Assembly (NCBI GenBank): GCA_019639135.1
Contig: JAHBSL010000023.1
Coordinates: forward strand, 1 to 64,000
Reading direction: 5' to 3'
DNA length: 64,000 bases
From: Acidobacteriota bacterium
GTDB taxonomy: Bacteria; Acidobacteriota; Blastocatellia; Pyrinomonadales; Pyrinomonadaceae
The notes below the pieces were generated by a model. That model was not told the DNA's origin and did not search any database. It saw nothing but the letters and a program-made list of their open reading frames with translations. Below, in pieces: positions 15,803-24,460 of the stretch. Position numbers and translations under genes: made by a program. Each line of letters begins with the position of its first letter. The stretch's first letter is position 1.

Positions 15803-16411
15803 ATGAAGATAGCGATCATTGGGGCGGGAAATGTCGGGGCAACGCTCGGCCGGCGGTTTGCGGAGATCGGGCATACGGTTAATTTTGGAGTGCCGCGGCC
15901 GGAAGAGTATGCGGATTCTGAACTCGCCGGCCCTGCGATGGCGGTTGCAGATGCGGCGACCGATGCAGATGCTGTACTTCTCGCGGTGCCCTATTCGGCG
16001 GCGAAGGGCGTGATCGAAGCATGCGGCGGGCTTGCGGGAAAGATCGTGATCGACGCTACGAATCCGCTTGGAATGACGGCCGAAGGCCTAAGCCTCACGG
16101 CCGGTTTCACGACCTCCGGAGCCGAGGAGCTTGCCGCGGCCGCTCCGAATGCGAAGTTCGTAAAGTGTTTTAATCAAACTGGTTTTGCGAATATGGCAAA
16201 GCCTGCGGGTTCGATGATGTTCGTCTGCGGTGACGACGCTGAGGCGAATGAGGTGGTAAGAAAACTGGCGGCGGACATCGGCTTTGACGCCATCTCGATC
16301 GGCGGCCTTGCCAAGGCTCGCCTGCTCGAACCGCTCGCGATGCTCTGGATCCACCTCTCGGCTACGACCGATCTCAAACGCGACTTTGCGTTCAAGATCG
16401 ATCGCCGCTGA
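15803..16411 (+). CDS. NADPH-dependent F420 reductase-like dinucleotide-binding protein
   Basis: 202 residues with an N-terminal Rossmann motif IGAGNVGATLGRRFAEIGH (5-23) and the DAVLLAVPYSAAKGVIEACGGLAGKIVIDATNPL pattern of the NADP-oxidoreductase/F420-reductase-like family (COG2085). The C-terminal part (KCFNQTGFANMA, VCGDDAEANEVVRKLAADIGFDAISIGGL) is also typical. A generic NAD(P)H-dependent reductase is more likely than one truly using F420. Second gene of the HxlR-controlled pair, with a strong terminator just after it. Confidence 0.88.
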   Translation: MKIAIIGAGNVGATLGRRFAEIGHTVNFGVPRPEEYADSELAGPAMAVADAATDADAVLLAVPYSAAKGVIEACGGLAGKIVIDATNPLGMTAEGLSLTAGFTTSGAEELAAAAPNAKFVKCFNQTGFANMAKPAGSMMFVCGDDAEANEVVRKLAADIGFDAISIGGLAKARLLEPLAMLWIHLSATTDLKRDFAFKIDRR

Positions 16412-16421
16412 TCATTCGCGA

Positions 16422-16464
16422 CGAAAAAGAAAAAGGCCCGATCGATGCCGGGCCTTTTTCTTTT
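16422..16464. terminator. bidirectional Rho-independent terminator
   Basis: AAAAAGGCCCG and CGGGCCTTTTT (part of a GGCCCG-atcgatgc-CGGGCC hairpin) are flanked by A-rich and T-rich tracts. It can therefore stop transcription from the reductase gene on the plus strand and from the HigA gene on the minus strand, whose stop is at 16523. Confidence 0.9.
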
Positions 16465-16522
16465 ACACGGTGACCTTCCACAACAGCTCGACCGTGGGAT
16501 CTGTGCCCCTTCGGCACTCGGG

Positions 16523-16798
16523 CTAAGCTATCTCGAGTTTGATCTCCTTTCCCAGGGCGTTCGCATACTTGCGAAGCGTTGAGAGGCGAATATCCTCGGA
16601 ATGATTCTCGATACGAGAGATCGCCGACTTGTTTGTTTTCAGTCTCTCTGCGATCTGTTCTTGTGTAACGCCCGAGCTCTCTCTGGCCTGGCGAAGAAGG
16701 ACTCCGATCTTGAAATTCTCAAAACCTTTTTCATAATCCTTCGCAAACGTATTGTCCCTTTTTTTTCTTTTCTCAACGTACTTCTTCAGATCGCTCAT
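16523..16798 (-). CDS. higA: HigA-type antitoxin, XRE-family HTH
   Basis: 91 residues. The helix-turn-helix is VLLRQARESSGVTQEQIAERLKTNKSAISRIENHSEDIRLSTLRKYANALG (about 35-85), as in HigA/XRE antitoxins. The N-terminus ([15 protein letters not shown]) is charged and likely binds the toxin or the dimer partner. The frame is open to 16975, but the ATG at 16798 overlaps the toxin stop by 4 bases (ATGA), the standard arrangement in higBA. Confidence 0.9.
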   Translation of the reverse strand: MSDLKKYVEKRKKRDNTFAKDYEKGFENFKIGVLLRQARESSGVTQEQIAERLKTNKSAISRIENHSEDIRLSTLRKYANALGKEIKLEIA

Positions 16799-17148
16799 CA
16801 CACTATACTCCTTGCCAAATATTCTTTCTTTCGCTGCTCGGCGAGCTGGATCTCCATAGCCGGTGTTTTTTGAGACTTCTTTGCGAATCCGTTTGTCAAG
16901 ATCACGAGATTTCCCTTGTGTATAAATCCTAAAAGGCGAAAGGCATCTTTCCCAATATCTGCCCGGATCTCCCAAATGCCATCTGTTGACTCAAGTTTCT
17001 TGAAATACTGCTTTGGGACTATATCAAGCGATTCGACAAGAGCGATAACCCAAGTTACTTTCTGAGCCTGTTTCGCCGAAAGCGAGTCGAGGAATTCTTC
17101 TACAGGACACTTTCCCGAACTGGTTCTGTAGAATATTATTTCCCGCAT
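16798..17148 (-). CDS. higB: HigB-type toxin (phage-derived Gp49-like/RelE superfamily)
   Basis: 116 residues of the Gp49-like RelE-fold family: [25 protein letters not shown], the [26 protein letters not shown] core, then [32 protein letters not shown]. Family members are ribosome-dependent mRNA interferases. The K-KSQKTP-EI block and the basic C-terminal helix are diagnostic. It is first in the operon and coupled to its HTH antitoxin by an ATGA overlap. Confidence 0.9.
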   Translation of the reverse strand: MREIIFYRTSSGKCPVEEFLDSLSAKQAQKVTWVIALVESLDIVPKQYFKKLESTDGIWEIRADIGKDAFRLLGFIHKGNLVILTNGFAKKSQKTPAMEIQLAEQRKKEYLARSIV

Positions 17149-17351
17149 CTACTGAGAAAGAAGGTTAACATATCTGTGAACCCCCATCAAGATATTTTGG
17201 CCGGAAGTCAGTGCTAAAACCGACGGCCGGCCAAGAAATTGCGGCGATTCCAGTTTACATATGGATCGTCAGGTCGTGGACGCCTTCAGCGGCTTCCATG
17301 ATCGACGTGAAGGTGACCGGTTAGACGCGGATGGCAAGAGAGAAAATTGAG
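17149..17351. other. intergenic region with remnant of lpd 3' end
   Basis: 203 bases between the RHH antitoxin stop and the HigB start. It contains an 8-bp inverted repeat TTGGCCGG/CCGGCCAA (17197-17204 and 17227-17234), perhaps a weak transcription stop, and the 43-base copy of the lpd 3' end (17257-17299). No intact gene is seen. Confidence 0.7.
17257..17299 (-). repeat. duplicated lpd 3' end (att-like direct repeat, copy 1)
   Basis: 42 of 43 bases are identical to 18019-18061, the last codons of lpd. Read on the minus strand it would encode MEAAEGVHDLTIHM followed by TAA (17255-17257), whereas the intact lpd ends with the same residues and TGA. Similarity stops abruptly on both sides. The two copies bracket the PIN/RHH pair. 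Confidence 0.92.
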
Positions 17352-17591
17352 CTAATTCAGCCGATCTTCTTCTGCCGGTTCGACATCGGGAGCTTTCGCA
17401 AGCAATTCGCGCATTTTCTCCCAGCCTTTTCTTTTCATGTCTGCATCGACCGAACGTACAGTATCTAAACTTGATAGTTGGCCGGACAGTGCCATAGCTA
17501 GGAATTGATCGAGAGAAATGCCTTCACGCTCTGCATACTTTCGTGCCCGGCGGAGGAGCGACTCAGGTAAATTTGCGGTGATCGTAGTCAT
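17352..17591 (-). CDS. RHH-type antitoxin of PIN toxin
   Basis: 79 residues. The N-terminal MTTITANLPESLLRRARKYAEREGISLDQFLAMAL is a typical ribbon-helix-helix DNA-binding segment. The acidic, less ordered C-terminus (APDVEPAEEDRLN) would wrap the toxin. The ATG overlaps the PIN gene stop by 4 bases. The toxin is first in the transcript, the reverse of the commoner order. Confidence 0.82.
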   Translation of the reverse strand: MTTITANLPESLLRRARKYAEREGISLDQFLAMALSGQLSSLDTVRSVDADMKRKGWEKMRELLAKAPDVEPAEEDRLN

Positions 17592-18013
17592 CGTTCTTCT
17601 ATCAGATCCAGAAAAGCTCTTGGACTTATCAATGTTATGCCAAAATCGGCGGCGGATGCAAAATCTTTTGAATTGTAAGTAACAATGTACTTAGCGTTAG
17701 ACCTGATCGCTAATTCTAATATGAACGCATCGTCCGGATCGACAGCCAACAGTCTCCAGAGAAAAAATATAGCGTATTCCTTGGAAATAAGACGTACGCT
17801 TTCAATGACATCGTCAACTTCTTCATGCGAGAGATACTGAGACATCTCGGGTCTTTTCAAGACGTCTTCGTATTCGAACAGTAATGGGGTCGAAATTGCA
17901 ATTTCGAATCGGTCATCCTCGAGCCCAAGTATGAGTTGATTTGCCGCTCCTCGTTTTGAACGAAAAGCGGCAACCAGTACGTTTGTGTCGATAACGATCT
18001 GGATCTTTTCCAT
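17588..18013 (-). CDS. PIN-domain toxin (COG1569 type)
   Basis: 141 residues with the PIN nuclease acidic residues visible: IDTNVLVAAF (D8), E47 in EYEDVLKRP, DPDDAFILELA (about 91-101) and YNSKDF (about 114-119). PIN toxins cleave RNA with Mg2+. The gene starts 4 bases after the lpd stop codon with no space for a promoter of its own. It may therefore be read through from lpd, or sit exactly at an insertion junction. Confidence 0.88.
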   Translation of the reverse strand: MEKIQIVIDTNVLVAAFRSKRGAANQLILGLEDDRFEIAISTPLLFEYEDVLKRPEMSQYLSHEEVDDVIESVRLISKEYAIFFLWRLLAVDPDDAFILELAIRSNAKYIVTYNSKDFASAADFGITLISPRAFLDLIEER

Positions 18014-18016
18014 CGA

Positions 18017-19426
18017 TCACATATGGATCGTCAGGTCGTGGACGCCTTCGGCGGCTTCCATTACGGATTCCGAGACCGTCGGGTGGGCGTGAATGACGCG
18101 GCCGAGTTCGTCTGCGGTGGTCTCAAGGGCCATGGCGACGCAGGCTTCGGCGAGAAGTTCGGTCGCGTGCGGGCCGATGATGTGGACGCCGAGGACCTCG
18201 TCGTATTTCTTTTCGGCGACGATCTTGACGAAGCCGTCGGTCTCACCGAGGATGCGCGCCTTGCCGCTGGCCGAGAACGGGAACTTGCCGACCTTTACGT
18301 CGTAGCCTGCTTCTTTCGCCTTTGCTTCCGTTAATCCGACACTGGCGACCTCGGGGTCGCAATAGGTGCAGTTCGGGACGAGGTTCTGCTTGATCGGCTC
18401 GACCTTTTTGCCTGCGATCTTTTCGACGACGAGAATGCCTTCTTTTGAGGCAAGATGCGCGAGCCAGGCGGTGTCGATGACGTCGCCGATGGCGTAAACG
18501 CCGGGTTCATCGGTCTCGCAATAGTCGTTGACCTTGATCGTCCCGCGAGGGTTGACGACGACCTTCGTCTTCTCAAGGCCAAGGCCTTCAAGATACGGCA
18601 TACGGCCGACGGCGACGAGCAGCATCTCGGCTTCAAACGTCACGTCCTCGCCCTTGGCGTTCTTGCCCGAAACCTTTACGCTTTTTTTGTTCTTTTCGAG
18701 CTTATCGAGCTTGATGCCGGTCTCGCATTTGATACCCTGCTTTTTGAAGGCACGGGCGAGTTCCTTGGAAACATCAGCGTCCTCGATCGGGACAATGCGG
18801 TCGAGCAATTCGACAACCGTGGTATCGCAGCCGAAGCGGTGGTAAACGCTGGCAAATTCGACACCGACGGCCCCTGAGCCCATGACGATCATCGATTTCG
18901 GCACGCTTTGAAGTTCGAGGATCTGATCGGAATTGACGACCTGCTTACCATCAACTTCAAAGCCCGGAATCGGCCGGACGACCGAGCCTGTCGCGATGAT
19001 GATGTTCTTGGTCTCGATCGTCTCTTTCTTGCCGTCGGCAAGAGCGACCTCGACCTTGCCCTTGCCGGCGATCTTGCCGTGGCCGTTAAAGACGGTGACC
19101 TTGTTCTTCTTCATTAGGTAGGTCACGCCGGCCGCGTTCTTATCGACGATGCTCGATTTGTAGTTCTGGACCCCAGCCCAATCGTAGCCGACATCTTTGG
19201 CTTTCAATCCGAACTTTTCGAATTCATTCGCTTTCTGTAAAAGATGAGCCGCATTGAGAAGTGCCTTGGTCGGGATGCAGCCGCGGAGGCCGCAGGTGCC
19301 GCCGAGCTTTGCATCTTTTTCCTTTTCGATTATCGCGACCTTGAGCCCGAGCTGTGCTCCGCGGACCGCAGCTACGTAGCCGCCGGGGCCGGCACCGATG
19401 ATAGTTACGTCAAATTGTTCTGCCAA
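18017..19426 (-). CDS. lpd: dihydrolipoyl dehydrogenase (E3)
   Basis: Reoxidises the dihydrolipoyl arms of E2 with NAD+. 469 residues with FAD motif GAGPGG (11-16), redox disulfide GGTCGLRGCIPTK (C45, C50), a central NAD motif VMGSGAVGVEFAS, an AIGDV FAD site and catalytic HPTVSE (H448, E453) in the dimer domain. The residues between the cysteines (GLRG rather than the common LNVG) are a known but less frequent variant. Its last 43 bases are duplicated at 17257-17299. The most likely partner E2 is at 369-2078. Divergent from the TonB receptor gene. Confidence 0.94.
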   Translation of the reverse strand: MAEQFDVTIIGAGPGGYVAAVRGAQLGLKVAIIEKEKDAKLGGTCGLRGCIPTKALLNAAHLLQKANEFEKFGLKAKDVGYDWAGVQNYKSSIVDKNAAGVTYLMKKNKVTVFNGHGKIAGKGKVEVALADGKKETIETKNIIIATGSVVRPIPGFEVDGKQVVNSDQILELQSVPKSMIVMGSGAVGVEFASVYHRFGCDTTVVELLDRIVPIEDADVSKELARAFKKQGIKCETGIKLDKLEKNKKSVKVSGKNAKGEDVTFEAEMLLVAVGRMPYLEGLGLEKTKVVVNPRGTIKVNDYCETDEPGVYAIGDVIDTAWLAHLASKEGILVVEKIAGKKVEPIKQNLVPNCTYCDPEVASVGLTEAKAKEAGYDVKVGKFPFSASGKARILGETDGFVKIVAEKKYDEVLGVHIIGPHATELLAEACVAMALETTADELGRVIHAHPTVSESVMEAAEGVHDLTIHM

Positions 19427-19718
19427 TGCTTTATTCCTCGTTCTGATAAAGGTTTACTGCAAAACCCTCATTATATCGGTTCGTCGGGCATTGCCCAAAC
19501 TGCGGACGATCCGGGTCCGAAAGGCGGGAATGCGGAAAATTGAGTATTAACACCGAATTAACGTGACCTTCACATTACTGTAACAAGTGTTACGTATTCT
19601 CCTTTTTGCTTCACCAAAATAGCTCAAATTTGACCAACAGCCCGACGGCCCGAGCATTCTCGGCGGCCGGGACTCGAATAGTTATCGCATTCAATCATCG
19701 AAGCAGGAGAAAAAATAA
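19427..19718. promoter_or_regulatory. divergent promoter region between lpd and TonB receptor
   Basis: 292 bases with no gene. The AT-rich middle carries a perfect palindrome GTAACA-AG-TGTTAC at 19580-19593, a plausible regulator site or the core of an operator. No riboswitch consensus (for example a B12 box) is recognised before the receptor. Confidence 0.5.
19580..19593. promoter_or_regulatory. palindrome GTAACAAGTGTTAC, possible operator
   Basis: Perfect 6-base arms with a 2-base centre, placed 126 bases before the TonB receptor start and 154 before lpd. The binding protein is unknown. Confidence 0.4.
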
Positions 19719-22694
19719 ATGACATCGAAGCTGACGTTCTTTATGCGCCCGTTAACCGGCCTGAACGCCAAGTATTTTCAGATCGGTATATTGGCCGTTC
19801 TTGTGGCTTTTTCATCCATCACGGGCAATGCTCAATCTGAGTCAGGAAGTGCCTCAGTTGAGGGAACCGTGACCGACGCTAATGGTGCAGCCGTTGCCGG
19901 AGCATCGGTCAAACTCCGTAATGCCGAAACGGGCCTCGAGCGAAACACAACCAGCGATGCGAGCGGCCGGTTCTCGGCCCGCGTACTTCCGGTCGGCCGC
20001 TACGAGATCACTGTGGCTGCGAGCGGCTTTGCCGAAGGCCGTCAACAGAATGTCCAACTCCGCGTGGGCGAAGCGACACCGGTCGCGATCTCGCTCCGTC
20101 CCTCTGAAGTGACGGCGGAGGTCGAGGTGACCTCCGGCACGGACATTATCGATTCGGAGACCTCGACGACCGGAGCCTCGATCAGCGAACGCCTTGTTTC
20201 CGATCTTCCCGTTCGCGGTCGTAACTTTACCGAGTTCGTAACGCTGACACCTGCGGTCGTTCAGGAAGCGGACCGCAGCGGACTCGTGATCGCCGGCCAG
20301 CGGTCGATAAATTCGAATATCGCGGTTGACGGAGCCGATTATAACGATCCGCTCCAGGGCAATCAGCGTGGTGGTAATGAGTCCGTCTTTTTCTTCCCGC
20401 AATCGGCCGTAAGGGAATTTCAGGTCGTCCGTTCGGGGGCAAGTGCCGAGGTCGGCCGCACCAACGCCGGTTTTGTTAACGTGGTGACCAAATCCGGTAC
20501 GAATGACGTCCGCGGTGAGGCCTTCTACTTCAACCGCAATAAATACCTTACCTCGGACAATGCTTTCGGCCGTAGGCTCGACAATGCCCAGAACCAGTTC
20601 GGCGGGTCGGTTGGCGGGCCGATCGCCCGCGACCGTGCTTTCTTTTTCTTCAGCATTGAACAGAATCTTCTGCGGGTGCCGTTTGTCGTTGAATTCAACG
20701 ATGTGCCGGGTGTTCCCATCCCCGCGGAACTTGCCGAGCTTGAAGGCGAGAAACGAGGAACGAACAACCCGACCGCACTCTTCGGCCGGACAGATTTCAT
20801 CCTAAATCAGAACAACACGCTCAATCTGCAGTACACCTACACGCGGATGCGCGGCGAGAACTTCGACTTTGACTCGCCACGGCAAACGACCGCCGAGAGC
20901 GGGAACTATACCCGCATCGGTTCGAGCAACGGCCTGAAGGGATCGCTCGTTACTGTCTTTTCGCCAAACATCATCAATGAGGTGAAAGGCCAGATCGCGA
21001 CCGACAACCGGCTTGAAGAGCCGAACTCGAACATGCCGAGGATAAACATCGCCGGCTTTGGCGATATTGGCGGTAACGACGGCCGCCCGCGTCAGTTCGA
21101 TTCGACACGCTTCCAACTTGCGAATAACGTAAGCGTTACCGCCGGGCGGCATCAGCTTCGGTTCGGGTTCGATTCGAACATCAACCGCGTCCGCCAGCGA
21201 CGCGAAACGCGAATTCAGGGCCGCTGGGATTTCGAGAATCGCACGTTGGGCGGAGTTCCGACCACCGGGCTTGAGCAATATATCGCCGGCCGACCGCGTC
21301 GGTTCCGCCAGACGCTTGCGACATCGGATCAGGAACTTTCGCTTTTCCGCGGAACGCAGCAGGAATATGCGTTGTTCATTCAAGATCGGATCAAGGTTAC
21401 TGACCGTTTGACGGTCGATGCAGGGTTCCGATGGGAGGCACAGATCAATCCACAGCCCGATACGCAATACCCGGGAATTCCCGAGACCGGTAAGATACCT
21501 AACGATCTCGCACAGTTTCAACCACGGCTAGGAATGGCGTTAGACATTACCGGCGACGGTCGTTCGGTCTTTCGTGCCTCGGCGGGTATCTTTACGGCAC
21601 GCACTCCGGCAAATCTCTTCCAGCGGATTTTCACGAACAATGGCTTTACGACAAGCGAGGTCGAGATCGCAGAGCCAAGCGCATGCAGAAATTCGGCGGA
21701 CCCGAATCGTGCGGGCTGTCGCCTCCGCGGACCGGATGCGATCTTCACCTTTCCTAACTCGTTGACGGAGATCACGCCGAACCTTCTGCCGTTCCGCGTT
21801 CTGCCGAGGGTCTTTGGTTTCGACGAGGATTTCAGGAATCCGCGTTCCTTCCAGGCTTCGGCGACGTTCGAACAGAGGCTTACGAATGATATCGTCCTCT
21901 CGGTCGGTTACATCCGCAACTCCACATGGAATTTGCAGCGGCGGTTGAACCGCAACCTCTTTCCGCCGACGATCGACGCGACCGGAATGCCGATCTTCCC
22001 GACGGCACGCCCAATACCGGCGATCAGCTGGCTTTCGATCAACGAATCGACCGCCCATTCGACCTACGACGGGATGACCGTGACGGTCACCCGCAGGTTC
22101 GCGGACCGCTTCCAGTTCCAGGCGAACTATACGCTTGCCAAGAACACGGACGACGATTCGAACGAGCGCAACTTCTCACAGGAGCCGGCGCTCAACCCGT
22201 TCGATCTTTCGATAGAAAAGGGGCCGTCAAAGCAGGATGTCCGCCACAATATGAATTTCAGCGGTCTTGTCGATCTTGGGGCAGGTTTCTCTCTTTCCGG
22301 CGTGCTGCTTGCGCGTTCCGGATTTCCGTACACACCGGTCATCGGCTTTGATACGCAAAACGACGGTAATGATGACAACGATCGGGCAATAATCAATGGC
22401 CGGGTTGTCGGCCGCAATTCGTACCGCCAGCCGGGTTTCTTTAACCTGGATCTTCGCCTTTTGAAGGCATTTAGACTAGGCGAGACGCGGCGAATTGACC
22501 TCTCCGCAGAGCTATTCAACGTAACGAAAGCTTCGAACAAGAACTTCGGCAATGACGCTGTAAGCTTTTTCGGCACTCCGTTGGCGGATGGTTCGCCTTC
22601 GAATGCCGAGGCGGGGATACCGCTTTTTGCACCGTCAACGGCACGCTTCGGCGGCCCGCGGCAACTTCAACTCGGCATCCGGTTCATTTTCTGA
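19719..22694 (+). CDS. TonB-dependent receptor with carboxypeptidase-regulatory domain (Oar-like)
   Basis: A 991-residue outer-membrane protein. A signal peptide (residues 18-39, ending SSITGNAQ) leads into a CarboxypepD_reg beta-sandwich (about 45-120: SVEGTVTDANGAAVAGASVKLRN, GRYEITVAASGF). A plug domain follows (about 145-270, with RGRNFTEFVTLTPAV and NAGFVNVVTKSGTNDVRGEAFYFNRN), then a long barrel ending in LQLGIRFIF with the C-terminal Phe expected of barrels. This architecture is abundant in Acidobacteria, where substrates (often glycans or siderophores) are mostly unknown. AGGAG precedes the ATG. Single gene with its own terminator. Confidence 0.92.
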   Translation: MTSKLTFFMRPLTGLNAKYFQIGILAVLVAFSSITGNAQSESGSASVEGTVTDANGAAVAGASVKLRNAETGLERNTTSDASGRFSARVLPVGRYEITVAASGFAEGRQQNVQLRVGEATPVAISLRPSEVTAEVEVTSGTDIIDSETSTTGASISERLVSDLPVRGRNFTEFVTLTPAVVQEADRSGLVIAGQRSINSNIAVDGADYNDPLQGNQRGGNESVFFFPQSAVREFQVVRSGASAEVGRTNAGFVNVVTKSGTNDVRGEAFYFNRNKYLTSDNAFGRRLDNAQNQFGGSVGGPIARDRAFFFFSIEQNLLRVPFVVEFNDVPGVPIPAELAELEGEKRGTNNPTALFGRTDFILNQNNTLNLQYTYTRMRGENFDFDSPRQTTAESGNYTRIGSSNGLKGSLVTVFSPNIINEVKGQIATDNRLEEPNSNMPRINIAGFGDIGGNDGRPRQFDSTRFQLANNVSVTAGRHQLRFGFDSNINRVRQRRETRIQGRWDFENRTLGGVPTTGLEQYIAGRPRRFRQTLATSDQELSLFRGTQQEYALFIQDRIKVTDRLTVDAGFRWEAQINPQPDTQYPGIPETGKIPNDLAQFQPRLGMALDITGDGRSVFRASAGIFTARTPANLFQRIFTNNGFTTSEVEIAEPSACRNSADPNRAGCRLRGPDAIFTFPNSLTEITPNLLPFRVLPRVFGFDEDFRNPRSFQASATFEQRLTNDIVLSVGYIRNSTWNLQRRLNRNLFPPTIDATGMPIFPTARPIPAISWLSINESTAHSTYDGMTVTVTRRFADRFQFQANYTLAKNTDDDSNERNFSQEPALNPFDLSIEKGPSKQDVRHNMNFSGLVDLGAGFSLSGVLLARSGFPYTPVIGFDTQNDGNDDNDRAIINGRVVGRNSYRQPGFFNLDLRLLKAFRLGETRRIDLSAELFNVTKASNKNFGNDAVSFFGTPLADGSPSNAEAGIPLFAPSTARFGGPRQLQLGIRFIF

Positions 22695-22720
22695 TCCGAA
22701 GCAAGACGGTTGATGAGAAT

Positions 22721-22754
22721 GGGGAGTCGGCTCCGGCCGCTCCCCTATTTTGTG
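22721..22754 (+). terminator. terminator after TonB receptor
   Basis: A GGGGAG...CTCCCC stem with a GC-rich interior is followed by TATTTT. The T-run is short, so efficiency is uncertain, but the position between two convergent genes is right. Confidence 0.6.
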
Positions 22755-22758
22755 GGCA

Positions 22759-23163
22759 CTATAGCTGAAAGGTCTTGCCGTATTCGGTCATCAACCGCTG
22801 AAACTTGATGGTGGCTTCTTTATCGCCGGCCATTTTTACCATATTTCGCATTGAGACCTCGGTAAGCGCCTTCATATTGTTCTTGACGCTTTCTTCGAGC
22901 CGTTTCTTTGTATCGCCGGAGACCTGAACGCCAACGGCTCCTTTGATGTTGTTCCACTTTTCGGTGAGCACGGGCTTGCGGGCATCGAATGCTTTCTGTG
23001 CAGCATCGATGCCGGCCGAAGACGGGTTGGCGTCGATCTTTTCGACGATCTCTTTGGTGGCTCCGTCGAGTTCGGTGATGAATGCGTTGACGTCGGCATC
23101 CTTGCTGCAGCCGGCCAAAAGAACGGATAATGTGAGTGCAATAAAGGTTACTTTGGTTCTCAT
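22759..23163 (-). CDS. small lipoprotein of unknown function
   Basis: 134 residues. The N-terminal signal ends in the lipobox SVLLAGCS, so it is a lipoprotein with Cys as the acylated residue. The rest is a helical, charged domain (about 25-134: NAFITELDGATKEIVEKI, KAFDARKPVLTEKWNNIKGAVG). Start chosen at 23163 because AGGA is 6 bases before it; the ATG two codons earlier has no room for it. Divergent from the rhodanese operon. No function recognised. Confidence 0.8.
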   Translation of the reverse strand: MRTKVTFIALTLSVLLAGCSKDADVNAFITELDGATKEIVEKIDANPSSAGIDAAQKAFDARKPVLTEKWNNIKGAVGVQVSGDTKKRLEESVKNNMKALTEVSMRNMVKMAGDKEATIKFQRLMTEYGKTFQL

Positions 23164-23252
23164 GATCATTCCTGTTTTTGTTTATGATTTCGGGCCCAAA
23201 CGGGCTCTGATGAAAGAGACGCAGGACGGAGCGGGATAGGGACATACTTGAT

Positions 23253-23630
23253 ATGAAGCATTCGGAAGAATTCCTCGCGGTGGTCGAGGATGCAAAGTCG
23301 CGGATCCGCGAGGTTACGGTAGCGGAGACGCTTGAGCGGATCGAAGCCGGAGCCTTGCTGATCGACGTCCGTGAGGACAATGAGTGGCAAATGGGCCACG
23401 CGACGGATGCGATCCACCTCGGCCGCGGCGTGATAGAGCGCGACATCGTCGGGCAGATACCGAACAAGGATAAGGAGATCATCCTTTATTGCGGCGGCGG
23501 ATATCGCTCGGCACTCGCGGCAGATATGCTGCAGAAAATGGGCTACACCAACGTTTTCTCGATGGCCGGCGGCTGGAAGGCATGGCGCGACGCGGACGCG
23601 CCGTGGGAAATGGAGACACCTTTCCAATGA
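23253..23630 (+). CDS. rhodanese-domain protein
   Basis: 125 residues, a single cytoplasmic rhodanese domain: LLIDVREDNEWQMGHATDAIHLGRG, active-site loop YCGGGYRSALAADML with the catalytic Cys, and the VFSMAGGWKAW end motif. Transfers sulfane sulfur to an acceptor not identifiable here. First gene of a four-gene plus-strand operon; its TGA overlaps the next ATG (ATGA). Confidence 0.92.
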   Translation: MKHSEEFLAVVEDAKSRIREVTVAETLERIEAGALLIDVREDNEWQMGHATDAIHLGRGVIERDIVGQIPNKDKEIILYCGGGYRSALAADMLQKMGYTNVFSMAGGWKAWRDADAPWEMETPFQ

Positions 23631-24340
23631 GCGAACCGGAACAGGAATTTGACCGGCGGGCACGGACCCGCGAGATACAGGCGGAGTTTGCCGCACGCGG
23701 CGACGCGCTCGGCTGGTTTGACGCTCTTTATAAGGAGGCGGCAGGCGACAATGAAAAGATCCCGTGGGCGGACCTCGAGCCGAACCGCTATTTTCGAGCG
23801 TTTGCGGAAAAGACCGGCCTCCGCGGAAACGGTCGCAGTGCCTTGGTCGTCGGCTGCGGGCTTGGCGATGACGCATGTTACCTGGACGACCTCGGGTTCA
23901 AGGTGACTGCTTTCGACATTTCGCAGACGGCGATCGAATGGGCCCGGCGGCTGCATGCTGATCGGGACATCAAGTTCGAGGTTGCGGACTTGTTTGAGGC
24001 CGCGGCCGAGTGGAAGAACCCGGCCGCTACCGCTCCCGGTTCTGACATCCGCGGAGGGTTCGACTTCGTGCTTGAGGTTTACACGATACAGCCGCTGCCG
24101 CTAGAGATGAGGGAACGGACCATCGATGCGGTCGCGTCGTTCGTCGCACCGGGCGGGGAACTCGTTGTCGTCACCCGCGGCAGGGAGAACGACGAAGAGC
24201 CGGACGAACTTCCGTGGCCGATGTCGCGGAGGGAACTTAGCCGGTTCGAAACGCACGGCTTGGTTCAGACGTTTTTCGAGGTGATGCCGGGCGACGACGA
24301 AACACCGCAGCCGAGATTTGTCGCGGCATATAAGAGATAA
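23627..24340 (+). CDS. class I SAM-dependent methyltransferase
   Basis: 237 residues. SAM motif I is ALVVGCGLGDDACYLDDLG, with motif II-like VTAFDISQTAIEWARR, a TPMT-like layout (thiopurine methyltransferase-like). The start at 23627 overlaps the rhodanese stop by 4 bases; open frame further upstream lies inside that gene. The substrate is unknown. The surrounding rhodanese and thioredoxin genes suggest sulfur or thiol chemistry, which is inference. Confidence 0.88.
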   Translation: MSEPEQEFDRRARTREIQAEFAARGDALGWFDALYKEAAGDNEKIPWADLEPNRYFRAFAEKTGLRGNGRSALVVGCGLGDDACYLDDLGFKVTAFDISQTAIEWARRLHADRDIKFEVADLFEAAAEWKNPAATAPGSDIRGGFDFVLEVYTIQPLPLEMRERTIDAVASFVAPGGELVVVTRGRENDEEPDELPWPMSRRELSRFETHGLVQTFFEVMPGDDETPQPRFVAAYKR

Positions 24341-24460
24341 CCGCCACGGGCACGGCGATTGCGGTCAGCGAGGGAAAGCGGCTCGTATCGGCCCTTCTGC
24401 GAGAATTCTCGCGGACGCACGACTTTTAGTGCGAAGACCGAAGCCGCGTGGAGGTTCGAA

